A DNA stretch of 64,000 nt from Amborella trichopoda (Eukaryota; Streptophyta; Magnoliopsida; Amborellales; Amborellaceae), in NCBI RefSeq assembly GCF_000471905.2, contig NW_006495382.1:76431-140430 (forward strand). Reading direction: 5' to 3'. Shown here piece after piece: positions 1-9,269 of the stretch. A model generated the notes under the pieces. That model saw only the letters and a program-made list of their open reading frames with translations, made no database searches and had not been told where the DNA came from. Position 1 is the stretch's first letter; every line of letters begins with the position of its first letter. The position numbers were made by a program, and so were the translations under genes.

Positions 1-567
1 AGTGAGAGAGAGAAAATGATCCAATGCAACGGTTGTATTATAGTATAATGTAACGATACTTCTAGAAAACCATGTTTGTAGTATTTGTGTTACCCCAAAT
101 TCTGCACACACACTCTATTCATCTCAATAATCAATCCCCCCCAAAAACAATTTCAATTTGAATCCTAAATATGGTCAAAGTGAGTCCCCTCCAAAAACGA
201 ATCTAGACCATTTATTTTATGAATTTCAATATCTTAGCCTTTATAAACTCAAAATCATTTTTTAAATTTTTTAATATTGTTTATCTAATGATAATAAAGC
301 TATCCAAAAAAATTAAAAATAAAAAAAATCCTTCTAAGGCGTAGATCTAAGCATCTCACCAAAATGAACAACCTATATTAATTGGGCTAAAAAATACTTT
401 CTAGGTTGTGTTTTCAATATTTTCTTTCTCTGTAATTGTTCATTAGAATGAAAGGAGTGTATATTTCAAAATTTTGGATCAAGCAAATGGCCATAAGATG
501 GATTTTTAAGGTTATTGCATCATATTCTTATACAATGGTTGCATGAAATCATTGCCTATGTATATAT
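1..567. other. AT-rich flank without a recognisable gene
   Basis: This sequence lies outside the left end of Tat-1. It is AT-rich and has no reading frame or repeat that I recognise. The five bases just before the LTR (563-567, TATAT) would be half of the target-site duplication, but the other half falls in or beyond the assembly gap at 15086-15373, so it cannot be confirmed. Confidence 0.6.
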
Positions 568-1093
568 TGTTTATGATAAAAGTTTGACAGATCTTCGGAC
601 GAAGATCTCTCAGATCTTGAAACCTTAAACTTATGAAAATGAGTGGTAGAGAAAGTGGGACAAATCAAATTCAGATTTGCTCGAAAACGAGCAGATCTAC
701 TATCGATAGTATCAAAACACAATTTTTAAAGAAAATTAACAGATCAAAATAAATAAAAAAGAATCAAAACAGTAAAATAAAAAGAAAGGAAGAGGAAGAA
801 ACGATACCAAACCAGGCCGGATGCCCCGGGACTCCCGAGCCTTCGAGGGCTCACCTGTATCAGAACCGACATCCTCTTTGCCTCTCTGATTTGAATGTTG
901 ACCAGCAGATCTGTGGTTGAAGAAGGGTTGTTGTGCCTTGGAGATGGTTTAGAACTAGGGTTGTTGTGCCCTAGGTCTAAGGTTTAGGGTTTTCAAGCTT
1001 AGGGTTAGGGTTAAGATTAGTGTTTTCGCAGCTAACTCTTTCTTAGGCTTTCAATATTTTGAAGCCATCCCCCTTGAATGGCCATGAAATGGG

Positions 1094-1101
1094 ATTATAA
1101 A
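1094..1101 (-). promoter_or_regulatory. TATA motif of the Tat-1 3' LTR
   Basis: The minus strand reads CTTTATAATCCC here, and the same motif occurs at about 14500-14507 in the 5' LTR. In the 5' copy it lies about 590 bp from the inferred LTR start, a plausible U3 length. The call rests on motif and conservation between the two LTRs only. Confidence 0.5.
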
Positions 1102-1183
1102 GGGGTAAAGGATCTATTGGGAAGAATAAGTTTCCATAACCAACAAATCCTCATCCAAAAAATTCCAATTTTGAGGTACGGAT

Positions 1184-1210
1184 TTGGGTGACACGCCTAG
1201 TGTCACCCAA
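1184..1210. repeat. GGCGACAC-family palindrome (11-bp arms)
   Basis: The arms TTGGGTGACAC and GTGTCACCCAA pair perfectly around a 5-base loop (GCCTA). The equivalent site in the other LTR (14589-14615) has GGGCGACAC on the left arm, so the left arm differs by one C/T change. It is one of a family of such palindromes spread through Tat-1. Confidence 0.85.
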
Positions 1211-1287
1211 ATAAAAAGGGCAAAAACCTCAAAAGAAGGTAATAAAATAAAATCTAAAGAAAATAAATCAATTTGGGACAAGAGGGG

Positions 1288-1314
1288 TTGGGCGACACCA
1301 GTGGTGTCGCCCAA
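1288..1314. repeat. GGCGACAC-family palindrome (13-bp arms)
   Basis: This is a 27-bp palindrome with 13-bp arms (TTGGGCGACACCA and its exact complement) around one base. It is the longest perfect member of the family. The matching site in the 5' LTR (14714-14740) has one mismatch. Confidence 0.88.
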
Positions 1315-1652
1315 GTCTAGCCGACACGCCTTCTGCTAATGTTGCCCAAATCAAACAATGTCTAAATTGAAATTTTTTACTTTGGGTGTGTTCCTCAGCC
1401 CCTTATGAAGCTCTCAGAGAAAATTTGGGTAAAAATGGATTTTTTTACTATTTTAATGATTGTTTTGGTAAAACAGGGGGTCTACAGGATTCTGAGTCAA
1501 AACAGGGTTTCTGCAGAGTTCCAGGTAGGCAGATTGGTTTCGGGTCACAGGGTAGGCTGTGTGGACTATGGATTTGGGTTTACTAAGATAGTGTGATCTT
1601 AAAGGTTCAGAAAACCATAATAATTTGCCAGATTTAAAATGAGGTGTCTACA

Positions 1653-1667
1653 GTTGCCCCCTCTTTG
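1653..1667 (-). other. Polypurine tract of Tat-1
   Basis: The minus strand reads CAAAGAGGGGGCAAC directly before the LTR start TGTAGACACC. This is the position and composition expected of the plus-strand primer for reverse transcription. It fixes both the orientation of the element and the inner edge of the 3' LTR. Confidence 0.85.
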
Positions 1668-2390
1668 GCATTCCCTGTTCTTCGACGGACACGTGAGTGA
1701 CAAAGAAATAGACACTGTGGCATTCCCTATCCTTCGAGGGGCAGGTGAACGTCAGAGATATTGTAGACATTTTAAATTTCTTTTTGAAGTCATGTGGTCA
1801 GAGGGCACACCAACTAATCCCTCAAAGTCATTATGCTCACTGAGCTCACCCACTTAGGGTATTTTTCTTCCTAAGGTTTTCGGCGTGAGATGTCGGTGAG
1901 TTACACAAGCTTGAAACTCAAGTTGAATTTTCTGGCCATGCCACTTAACTTCAGGGGTTTCACAGTTTGAAATTTTTTAACCCTGGCATCTTCTTTCATT
2001 TCCTTAGGGTTTCCTAAGGTTGTCTATAGGAAAAGGCTTTCTATATGAAGAGACTTATCTGGCAGATTTCGAAGAGAGAGACGAGGTAGCAAAGCGACAA
2101 TCATGATAACGCGATAATCATCATATTCGAGTGTCCAAGCTCCTATATTTTGAAAGTCGCTTCAGAATTTTTGAATGCAGGGGGAGATTTGAAATAGAAC
2201 CCGGAGCAAGGACATGTTACGATTTTAACAAAAAAATTAAAGTTTTTGAAAACACAAGACATATAGTGAAAATTTTGAAAAGACAAAGATATTTCGGAAA
2301 ACCTGGTTGGTTAACAGTTTTAACTCTTGCAACCATAGAGCCCTCTAAGCAGTTTAGCTTCATGCAGTGATGGACCATGCACCCGACCCT
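1668..2390. other. Tat-1 3' non-coding region, no gene seen
   Basis: This stretch between the polypurine tract and the tandem repeats has only short chance frames. It continues the non-coding 3' part of Tat-1. I see no recognisable structure in it. Confidence 0.5.
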
Positions 2391-2960
2391 TTTACGTCAT
2401 ACGGGGCTAGACATAATACACCCGTCCCTTTTACATCAACTGGGATAAACGAAATGCACCTAACCTTTCACGTCATACAGGGCTAGAAGGAATACACCCG
2501 ACCTTCCACGTCATACTGGGCTAGACAGAATACACTCGACCTTTTACGTCATATGGGGCTGAACGTTACTTGCCTCGGCTCTTTTACGTCGCATGAGTTT
2601 AACATTGAACTGGATATACCTGACCTTTCACGTCATACGGGGCTAGACGGTACCTGTCTCAGCTCTTTTCCGTCACATGACTTTGACGTTGAACTGGATA
2701 CACCCAACCTTTATCGTCATACGGGGATAGACGGTATCTGTCTCGACTTTTTTACGTTGCATGAGTTTGACGTTGAACTAGATACACCCAACCTTTAGCA
2801 TCATACAGGGATAGACATTACTTGTCTCGGCTCTTTTATGTCGCACGAGTTTCACTTTGAATTGGATACACCCAACCTTTTGCATCATACAGGGATTGAT
2901 GGTACCTGTCTCGACTCTTTTACGTCGCACGAGTTTGACGTTGAACTGGATTGGACTTAG
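2391..2960. repeat. Compound tandem repeat: 38-bp units grading into 84-bp units
   Basis: The word CGTCATAC(A/G)GGG recurs at 2395, 2471, 2509 and 2547, with a diverged copy near 2433, a period of 38 bp. From about 2547 the spacing becomes 84-85 bp (2547, 2631, 2715, 2799, 2884). Each 84-bp unit consists of two related halves of about 42 bp, both opening with CGTCA and closing near CCTTT. It looks like a simple array that became a higher-order array by dimer amplification. Tandem repeats between pol and the 3' LTR are known in Tat/Ogre elements. Confidence 0.85.
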
Positions 2961-3062
2961 GTTGACACGAGTTTACGACTCACGAGTTTACGGCTCTTTT
3001 ATTTTTTTATTTTTTTTATTTGGAAAATGGGATGAGAGAGGGTCATTTTTTCAAAATTTTGT

Positions 3063-3126
3063 GGGCGACACGACCCGTGTCACCCAGCTTGAATACGGAG
3101 TTGGGCGACACCAAGCATGTCGCCCA
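3063..3126. repeat. Two GGCGACAC-family palindromes upstream of the antisense ORF
   Basis: The first (about 3063-3085) has arms GGGCGACAC and GTGTCACCC with one mispair around GACCC. The second (about 3102-3126) has arms TGGGCGACA and TGTCGCCCA around a 7-base loop. They lie 120-180 bp before the antisense TATA box. Confidence 0.75.
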
Positions 3127-3244
3127 GACCACCGACCCCCAAATTTTATTTTTATCATTTTAGAAGGCTTTAGAGTTATCTAAACCTTTTGTTGGCCGAA
3201 GTGGATAGCTGTAGGACGAGTTTTGGGTTGGATTTCCTATGTTC

Positions 3245-3252
3245 TATAAAAA
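3245..3252 (+). promoter_or_regulatory. Putative TATA box of the Tat-1 antisense ORF
   Basis: The sequence TATAAAAA is followed by a CT-rich stretch typical of a plant 5' leader and then by an ATG at 3381, about 130 bp downstream. It is on the strand opposite to gag-pol. Transcription from it is inferred from motif and position only. Confidence 0.5.
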
Positions 3253-3380
3253 TCATATTCCGTCCCATTCTCTCTTCATCCTTCAAACTCATTTTTCTTC
3301 TTCCCATCTTCATCTTTGTCTTTCTTCATCATCCTCCCTCTGATCTTACTGGTTTTTCTTGCTCTAACCCTTAGGCATTC

Positions 3381-5088
3381 ATGTCTCTTAGGAAGGACAA
3401 TGTGATTTCCAAGGGCAAAGGGCAGGTTTCTGAGCGGGTTGACAATGGAAGAGAGGAGGAGGCTTCCCCTCTTTTTCCTAGGGTGAGGCACTTCCTTGAA
3501 GGTCTTCCCTGCCATATCTCGTACGGCCTTCGATTGGGTGAAGGTCCTCGATGATCAACGACTTTCCGTCATTGGGCCCTGGTTCAGGGATTGGTTTCTT
3601 TTCGCTCAACAATGGCCCGAGCTCATGGCTTTTTTTGCTTTAATTTCGATGATAGGCATCTTGAACATCGCCTCTTGCCTTGTGAACTTTTCACTTCTTG
3701 AGGCTCTTGCTAAGAGGTTCAACTATCAAATAAACACCTTCTTCCTTCCTACGAGCAAGACAACTCCAACTTTGGAGGAATTTGCCAGGGTTTTTGGCTT
3801 GAGCTTGGCCGAGATTGCGTATGAACCCTCTACTGCCACTGACGATCATTTCATCATGGGTGCGCGAATGTTGGGGGCTGCCAACTCTTCACATAGTCAG
3901 TGGGTTGATATAGAGTTGCTGGTCCGGAATCAGGTGCGTTCTCGGGCCACCGAACAGATCTATAATTTCCTTTTTGTGCTGTTGGGCTCCATTTTTTTCC
4001 AAGCGGTCGTAAGACGGTTCATAGTTCCCTTATTCCTTTAGCCCATGCCTTCTGGGAGCGAGCGGGTTACACCATTGTTCTGACCATGTTGGCAGGCATT
4101 TACCGAGGTCTTCATGACCACATGCGAGGCGACAGATTCATTGAGGACAATATCTTGATTTTGCAAGTGTATTTTCAAGCTCAATTGTATTTTATTTTTC
4201 CCTGAAACTTAGTTTTTCTTCTGGTTTTTATCCTTGGAACTCATATTTTTTCCATAAAAATATACTCGAAAAAGCCTGGACTGAACCGGGTTGGTCTGAG
4301 TTGGGCGGGCAACACTGCCAGTGTCGCCCACATAGGCTGGGCGACACTACTAGTGTCGCCCAAATAATCTTATTCCAGATGAGTCAGGGGGTCTTGCTTG
4401 CTGTTTTGTGACATGTTGAGGTGCTTTGGCTTTTGTTTTTTTGTAGTTTTGGGCCTATGAACACATTGCCATTGTCTGTCCTCCTCGATCAACGAAGACT
4501 GTATCTGCTGCTCTGGGACTGACATACGCTAATGATACCACCCGACCTTGAGATGTCAATTATTATTGACGGCTTTTGAACGAGTTGTCATCATTTGATT
4601 GGGTGATCAGGGGTCTTGAGAATGTGCCCATGTTTCTGCTTGCTATGGGATGTTCATGTCTTATTTTAACCGGGCAAATCTTCACAGAGGGGTACTTCCC
4701 TCAAAGGGTGCTTCGCCAGTTTCGCCATACTTAGAATTACACTTCTCCTATAGAGGTGATTGATCGTTGCCCTATTTTTTTGCTTCAATGACACTCTTCC
4801 ACACTTCTTGTTAAGGTAGGTTTGTCATGGAAGGGGAAGAAGTCTGCTTCCAGTGAGGGGTTGGTCAAAAAATACAAGCCCATGACCACTTCCGACTACG
4901 ATTCTTGGTGGGAACGTGCCTGCCCTCTTCCACTATGCCCCAGATCTTTGAGACTTCGTAGCGAACCTTCTACTCCTACTCAGGATTCCGTGCTTTCTCG
5001 AGAAGGCAATGCCTCTTCCGCAATAAACGAATCAAATCCAATGAGGACATGTCTAACATCAGCTAGGAAGAGGCTGAAGTCGAATTGA
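3381..5088 (+). pseudogene. Antisense ORF of Tat-1: plant-mobile-domain (aminotransferase-like) protein, broken
   Basis: This ORF lies between integrase and the 3' LTR, opposite to gag-pol. Antisense ORFs at this place are known in several Tat lineages, and many encode a plant mobile domain like that of host MAIN/MAIL proteins. An opening frame from ATG 3381 ends after about 58 codons. A second frame (3496-4041) carries the domain style, including TPTLEEFARVFGLSL. A further frame shift is needed to read on to HDHMRGDRFIEDNILILQ. After a probable intron, reading resumes with FWAYEHIAI and continues through RGLENVPMFLLAMG, GYFPQRVLRQF and, from 4822, KKSASSEGLVKKYKP to a stop at 5088. At least two frameshifts and several stops make it a pseudogene. 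The protein's role in the element is unknown. A captured host gene is the alternative, but its position inside the element and the related piece in Tat-2 argue against that. Confidence 0.7.
4167..4446 (+). other. Probable intron of the antisense ORF, carrying two palindromes
   Basis: Joining ...ILILQ (ending GCAA at 4166) to FWAYEHIAI (from 4447) restores one reading frame in phase 0. The removed 280 bp starts GTGTAT and ends TTTTTTTGTAG, a good plant acceptor with a T-rich run. Two GGCGACAC-family palindromes sit inside: about 4302-4330, with a 4-base insertion in one arm, and 4338-4362, with perfect 12-bp arms around one base. Splicing is inferred from frame and site sequence. Confidence 0.55.
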
Positions 5089-6190
5089 CACGATGGATGG
5101 CCTTCGTAGAGGAACTCAAGGAGAAGGATGTTGATCCGAAGTCGAAGACTGAATTATCAAATATTTTATTTTTCTTTATTTTTTTCTTGCCATGAAATAA
5201 GTTGATCTCATGATCAACATTATTTTTTAGTAGTTTTATTTTTCTCGAAGTCTACTAGGACAGTAGAAATTTTGGTCGCGAAACCGGAGTTGATTGCGTA
5301 AGTGCATATAATAAGCCCATTTTCAATGGATGAATAAAATCAGATTTTTATTTCCCATTTTGATTGGTCCTCTGGGATTGTGGAATCCCTTCTACTTTTT
5401 TATTTTCTCCTTGTTGCTGCCCCCATTCGGGGGTCTTTGTTCAACTTGTACGTGTGCAATTGATTCGTCGAAGTAGAGCGGGACACTCTCTTTGCACACA
5501 TTTTTCTAACTGAATCTTTACACATTTAGTCCCCTAGTTATAGGGTTTTTGTCCGAAATTTTTGGTTATTGGGTCATCGTATGCACACACACGGATGAGC
5601 TTGCCGCATTTTGCTTCAGGGGATCCAGTCGACGATTTTAACAATTTAACCTCTTGTAGCGATGGAGGAAGTCCTTTCTTAGATTTGAAAATGGACGATT
5701 TTAACAATTAAATTGAAAAAGCATTTTCAGAAAGGACGGGCCTTACAGTTTTGCCACCTGTGGCCCCTTTGGTGGTCATTTACTTCATTATGTTTTAACC
5801 AAAGATGATGAAAGGATTTCCTTGTGGGATCGTGAGGACTCAAAGGTCTCAAAGTTGTCTCTTTACCTTGAAGCTTTCATGCCGTGCTTCGTGGGTCCAT
5901 GAAGAATTCTCTAGATTCTTACCAGGCTTCCATCTTGGAGAGGTCTCGATGTTCTTCCAGGGTTTAAGAGGAGTCTTTGTCCTCAGGGTCTGCTTGTACA
6001 TTATTGTTGGAACTTGCAAGTAGTTGTTTGTACTTGAGTGTTTTGCTTGTGCAATATTGTTGAATCGGAAGCTCCTTCTTGGAGATTTTTTAGTTCTTAT
6101 TTTTTTTTAACTCGTGATGCCTTTTCAGGTTTTCACCACATCCATTTCTTTTTTCTTTATGGTGCCTTTTCAGGTTTTCACTACTCTTTT
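5089..6190. other. Tat-1 spacer between antisense ORF and integrase, no gene seen
   Basis: Only short unrelated frames occur. A small local duplication of TGCCTTTTCAGGTTTTCAC is present at about 6119 and 6162. It is presumably element non-coding sequence. Confidence 0.5.
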
Positions 6191-6197
6191 GAGTCCG

Positions 6198-6440
6198 TTA
6201 CCGGTAGTATTTTTTGAGATACATCGCATTAATGGGGTCATTGAGCTCGTACCCCTCCTGATTTTTGATCTTGTAAGAATTGCCTGCATGCACTCGGGTA
6301 ACCACGAATGGCCCCTCCAAATTAGATTTGAACTTGCCTAAAGGGGGTGGATTTGCAGGAGTGTGGAAGATTTTCTTGAGTACCACGTCTCCTTCTCTGA
6401 ATTGTCGAGGAACAACTTTTCTATAATATGCCCTCTCGAT
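6198..6440 (-). pseudogene. Tat-1 integrase C-terminal fragment
   Basis: The minus-strand frame includes VLKKIFHTPANPPPLGKF, LEGPFVVTRV and a final NAMYLKKYYR. This is the C-terminal part of a Tat integrase, where GKF-x-x-x-x-EGP-(Y/F)-V and a closing LKKYY are usual. Integrase joins retrotransposon cDNA to host DNA. The catalytic core (D, D, E) is absent: the sequence upstream jumps to the region before the integrase zinc finger, so a deletion of the core lies near 6440-6490. Confidence 0.75.
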
Positions 6441-6486
6441 TCTACACTGGTAAGTATGGATATTTTGTGTTGGTCATAGTCGTCTT

Positions 6487-7010
6487 TCATCCAAAGTAAC
6501 AAGGGAAGCAATTTGTGCTTCGATCTTTTGTTCTTCCTCTTGATAAGAATCCCATAGAAAACTTTCGAAGGACTTCTTTATCCTTTTTGGTGGCTCCTTC
6601 GGGGTATAACCCATCTTTTAGCAGGGAAAAAACATCGTGGAACCATGGTTTTGCCTTAACTAGAGCATCTGAAGCCACGAGAGATGCTTCCCCATCGTTC
6701 TCATTTTGTTGTTCTATTTCTTCTTCGATCCTTGGTGGGGAAGGATCATGTTTGCTCTTGATGTAGAATGACAGTGTGGTGACTTCTAAAGGAATATCAA
6801 CCATTGAAGCAAGGATCCCAAGGGTATCGATTAACCGATTATTTCCCTAGATACGTGCTGAAAGGTGATTTTCTTAAAATATGGGATCATCTTTTCCACC
6901 TTTTCTTGATAGGGTTTGAGCTTTTCCTCTTTCACCTTCCAAATCCCTTAAACTTGGTTTATCACGAGTAAGGACTCACCAATCACTCGTATTTACTGAT
7001 TTCATTCAAA
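6487..7010 (-). pseudogene. Tat-1 second (archaeal-type) RNase H C-terminal half and start of integrase
   Basis: Read with frame changes, the minus strand gives GESLLVINQV, KPYQEKVEKMIPYFKKITF and HVSREI, the C-terminal half of the additional RNase H typical of Tat elements. Then come a linker and KPWFHDVFSLLKDGLYPEGA, TKKDKEVLRKF, the segment leading into the integrase zinc finger. The RT end, the first RNase H and the first half of the second RNase H are missing. The deletion joint is marked by a local duplication (7011-7028 and 7062-7079). Stops and frameshifts are present. Confidence 0.75.
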
Positions 7011-7711
7011 TGGATTGAGTTTGAGTTGCTGAATCCCTTCAACTCCAAAGGCACATTTATGTGGATTGAGTTTGAGTTGATGGTTTCGGAGTCTTTCAAA
7101 AATGGTTCTTAGGTTGGTGAGACGATCAGACTTGGTCTTAGACTTGACCAGAATGTCATCAACATAGTCTTCCATGATGGTGTGCATCAAATCGTGAAAG
7201 ATGCTGGTCATTGCCCATTGATAAGTTGCCCCTACATTTTTTAGGCCAAAGGGCATGACACAGTAGCAGTAGATTCCCCATTGTGTTATGAATGAAGTCT
7301 TGGTTTGGTCTTCTTCTACCATGGGGATCTGGTTGTACTCTGAGAAGCCATCCATGAATGACAACATCTCATGCCCCGCAGTGGTGTTGACCAAGGCATT
7401 TATGTTTGGTAATGGGAAATTGTCTTTGGGACATACCTTGTTGAGGTCTTTATAATCGACACACACTCGGATCCTCCTGTCTTTCTTGGGTACGACCACT
7501 ATGTTGGTCAACCATTCTGAATAATCGACGGGGGTAATGAACTTCGCCTTGAGCAGTTTGTCGATTTCTTCCTAAATTTTGAGTTAAAGGTGGGTCTTTT
7601 AGCGTCGGAGTTTCTGCTTTACAGGCTTTGTCCCTTCGCTGAATATTAGGTGATGTTGCATCATATGACCAGGCGAAGACATCGCAATATTCCTTGAGAA
7701 AGAAAATCATA
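7011..7711 (-). pseudogene. Tat-1 reverse transcriptase, truncated
   Basis: RT copies element RNA into DNA. The minus strand shows the pre-RT segment FFLKEYCDVFAWSYD, then VVPKKDRRIRVCVDYKDLNK, FPLPNINAL, SFMDGFSEYNQIPM, VMPFGLKNVGATYQ and the active-site motif YVDDILVKS, all in Tat style. A frameshift separates the first part (to about 7500) from the main frame (7002-7511). After HKCAFGVEGIQ the family sequence stops and an 18-bp repeat of the preceding QLKLNP coding sequence marks a deletion joint. The catalytic aspartates of YVDD are present, but thumb and RNase H are gone. Confidence 0.85.
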
Positions 7712-9264
7712 TTTTCTCGCTCCTCAGGAGATAGGGAGGTTCCAATCTTGGTTAACCTTGGGTCCTTCTCAGTTCTTAGGTTTATGTCGATCGTCTCTTT
7801 GATGATAGCTGTTGGGTCACCATCAAACCTCTTCTTGAATTGCTCAACATGGGAAGTGAGTTCCTCAGGTTGAGGGATTTCTTCAGACTCTTGGCTCTCT
7901 TAATCTTCGTCTTGGTCGTCCAATTCGTCGTCTTGGGTATTGTGCACCGTTATTGGGCCCTCTTGAGTGTTTGCCATTTTTGAAAAATCTTTTTCATTAT
8001 CAATCTTATCATGTTTGAATTTTTAACGAATTTTAAAATAACACAAGAGGTGTTCCTTACGGGACTCGTGAGAGAAACATCGAGGGCTGGACGCACAGGG
8101 TGGTTAGATGGCCACCCTGCGCTTATCCATTTTTTAGCACCGGGACTTGAAGGTGCTGCTGATATGCTTCCAACGATTCTCGAGATAGAGGAATGATCAA
8201 CCAATTTCGTTCCTGGGTTTGGATAGGCGGATGAGCATGCTTGGCAGTGTTAAAGCCGATTGTGTATACCTCAAATCCAGGTTAGCAAAAAGGTCTTCAA
8301 TTCCCAGTTCTTGGGTGTGCTAAGATTTGTAAGAAGAATTCTTACCCGTTGGGGATTCAAGGATCACCTTTGGCCGTTTTAAAGAATGGCCATCGAGAGG
8401 ATCGAGGCTTTGAATGCCTCTAGATACAAAGCCCAGATAGCTTGAAGGCTTCATCCGGCTTTGAAATAAGGTGAGAGAACACCCAAGACCGCTTCGATCC
8501 CCGTTTTCAGATTTGGCTTGGAGTGACTCAAAAATTGCCTCTATTACACCTTGGCCTGGTTGGAAGCCTTGGGAGAAGAGCATGTGCTAAGCCTCGAGGG
8601 ACCCGAAACCGTATTGATGTTAACATTGGATAATGTCATCCATCGATGCTGAAATTTGCAAAATTTGAGGAACGAGGTTGCCGGCCTCTAGGCGTAAGGT
8701 GGCACAATCGGCTTGCTCGAAGGAAGCGAGTGGGATTTCTACAAGCTCGACCACTACGGCTAGCTTCTCGTTATGTATACTAGGATTGAAAAAAGAAGAG
8801 GGTTCATCACATACCTTCACGATGCCATTTTTAGTCGAAAATTTGAGGCATTGATGGAGTGTAGAGGTGACCACAAGGTTTTCATGCAGCCACGGTCTTC
8901 CTAACATCATGTTGAATGACGGTTTTATGTCTAAGACATAAAACTTTATCATTTGGACTGTAGGGCCGATCTTGAGTGTGAGAGCTAATATGCCTTCAGC
9001 TTGTCTCTTAGTCCAGTCGTATACAGCGATAGTCAGTTGACATGGCTCGAAGTCATCCGGGCTTTTGCCTATGTGCTTCACTGTTTTCATAAGGCATGTG
9101 TTTAAGGATGCCCCATTATTAACAAGCACTCTCCGTATCTCATATCCTTGCATGAAAACGATGATGTGCAGAGGTTGGACATGAAAGAGGTTGAAGCTGG
9201 CTGGGATGTCATCGTCTGTGACACGATCGACGTTGGTGCCATCAGTTGGTTGATCATTCTGCAC
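7712..9264 (-). pseudogene. Tat-1 protease and protease-RT linker
   Basis: A 214-codon frame (8620-9264) carries the retroviral-type aspartic protease. The flap-proximal and C-terminal parts are clear (MIKFYVLDIKPSFNMMLGRP, W). The active-site segment reads VLVNNGASLN, where the family has D-N-G-(A/S): the catalytic Asp is replaced by Asn. A second frame (8320-8583) begins MLFSQGFQPGQGV, resembling the glycine-rich PGQGLG segment that follows protease in Tat elements. From there to the RT start at about 7711 the sequence is coding-derived but broken. Protease would process Gag and Pol; here it should be inactive. Confidence 0.75.
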
Positions 9265-9269
9265 AACTC

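Larger units (their letters stand above)
568..1652 (-). repeat. 3' LTR of Tat-1
   Basis: This 1085-bp LTR runs TG...CA on the minus strand and matches 13948-15085. It contains a TATA motif, two long palindromes of the GGCGACAC family, and a short stretch of degenerate TTAGGG-like units near 985-1015. The right copy lacks part of those units. The left copy lacks about 50 bp that the right copy has near 14055-14115. The polypurine tract abuts its inner edge. Confidence 0.92.

Noticed and set aside
985-1020. TTAGGG-like units suggesting an interstitial telomere repeat
   Set aside because: Only a few imperfect units, lying inside an LTR; the sister LTR keeps a version of them. They are part of the element.
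3381-5088. A host mobile-domain (MAIN-like) gene
   Set aside because: It lies within the Tat-1 internal region at the place known for antisense ORFs, and a related remnant is in Tat-2.
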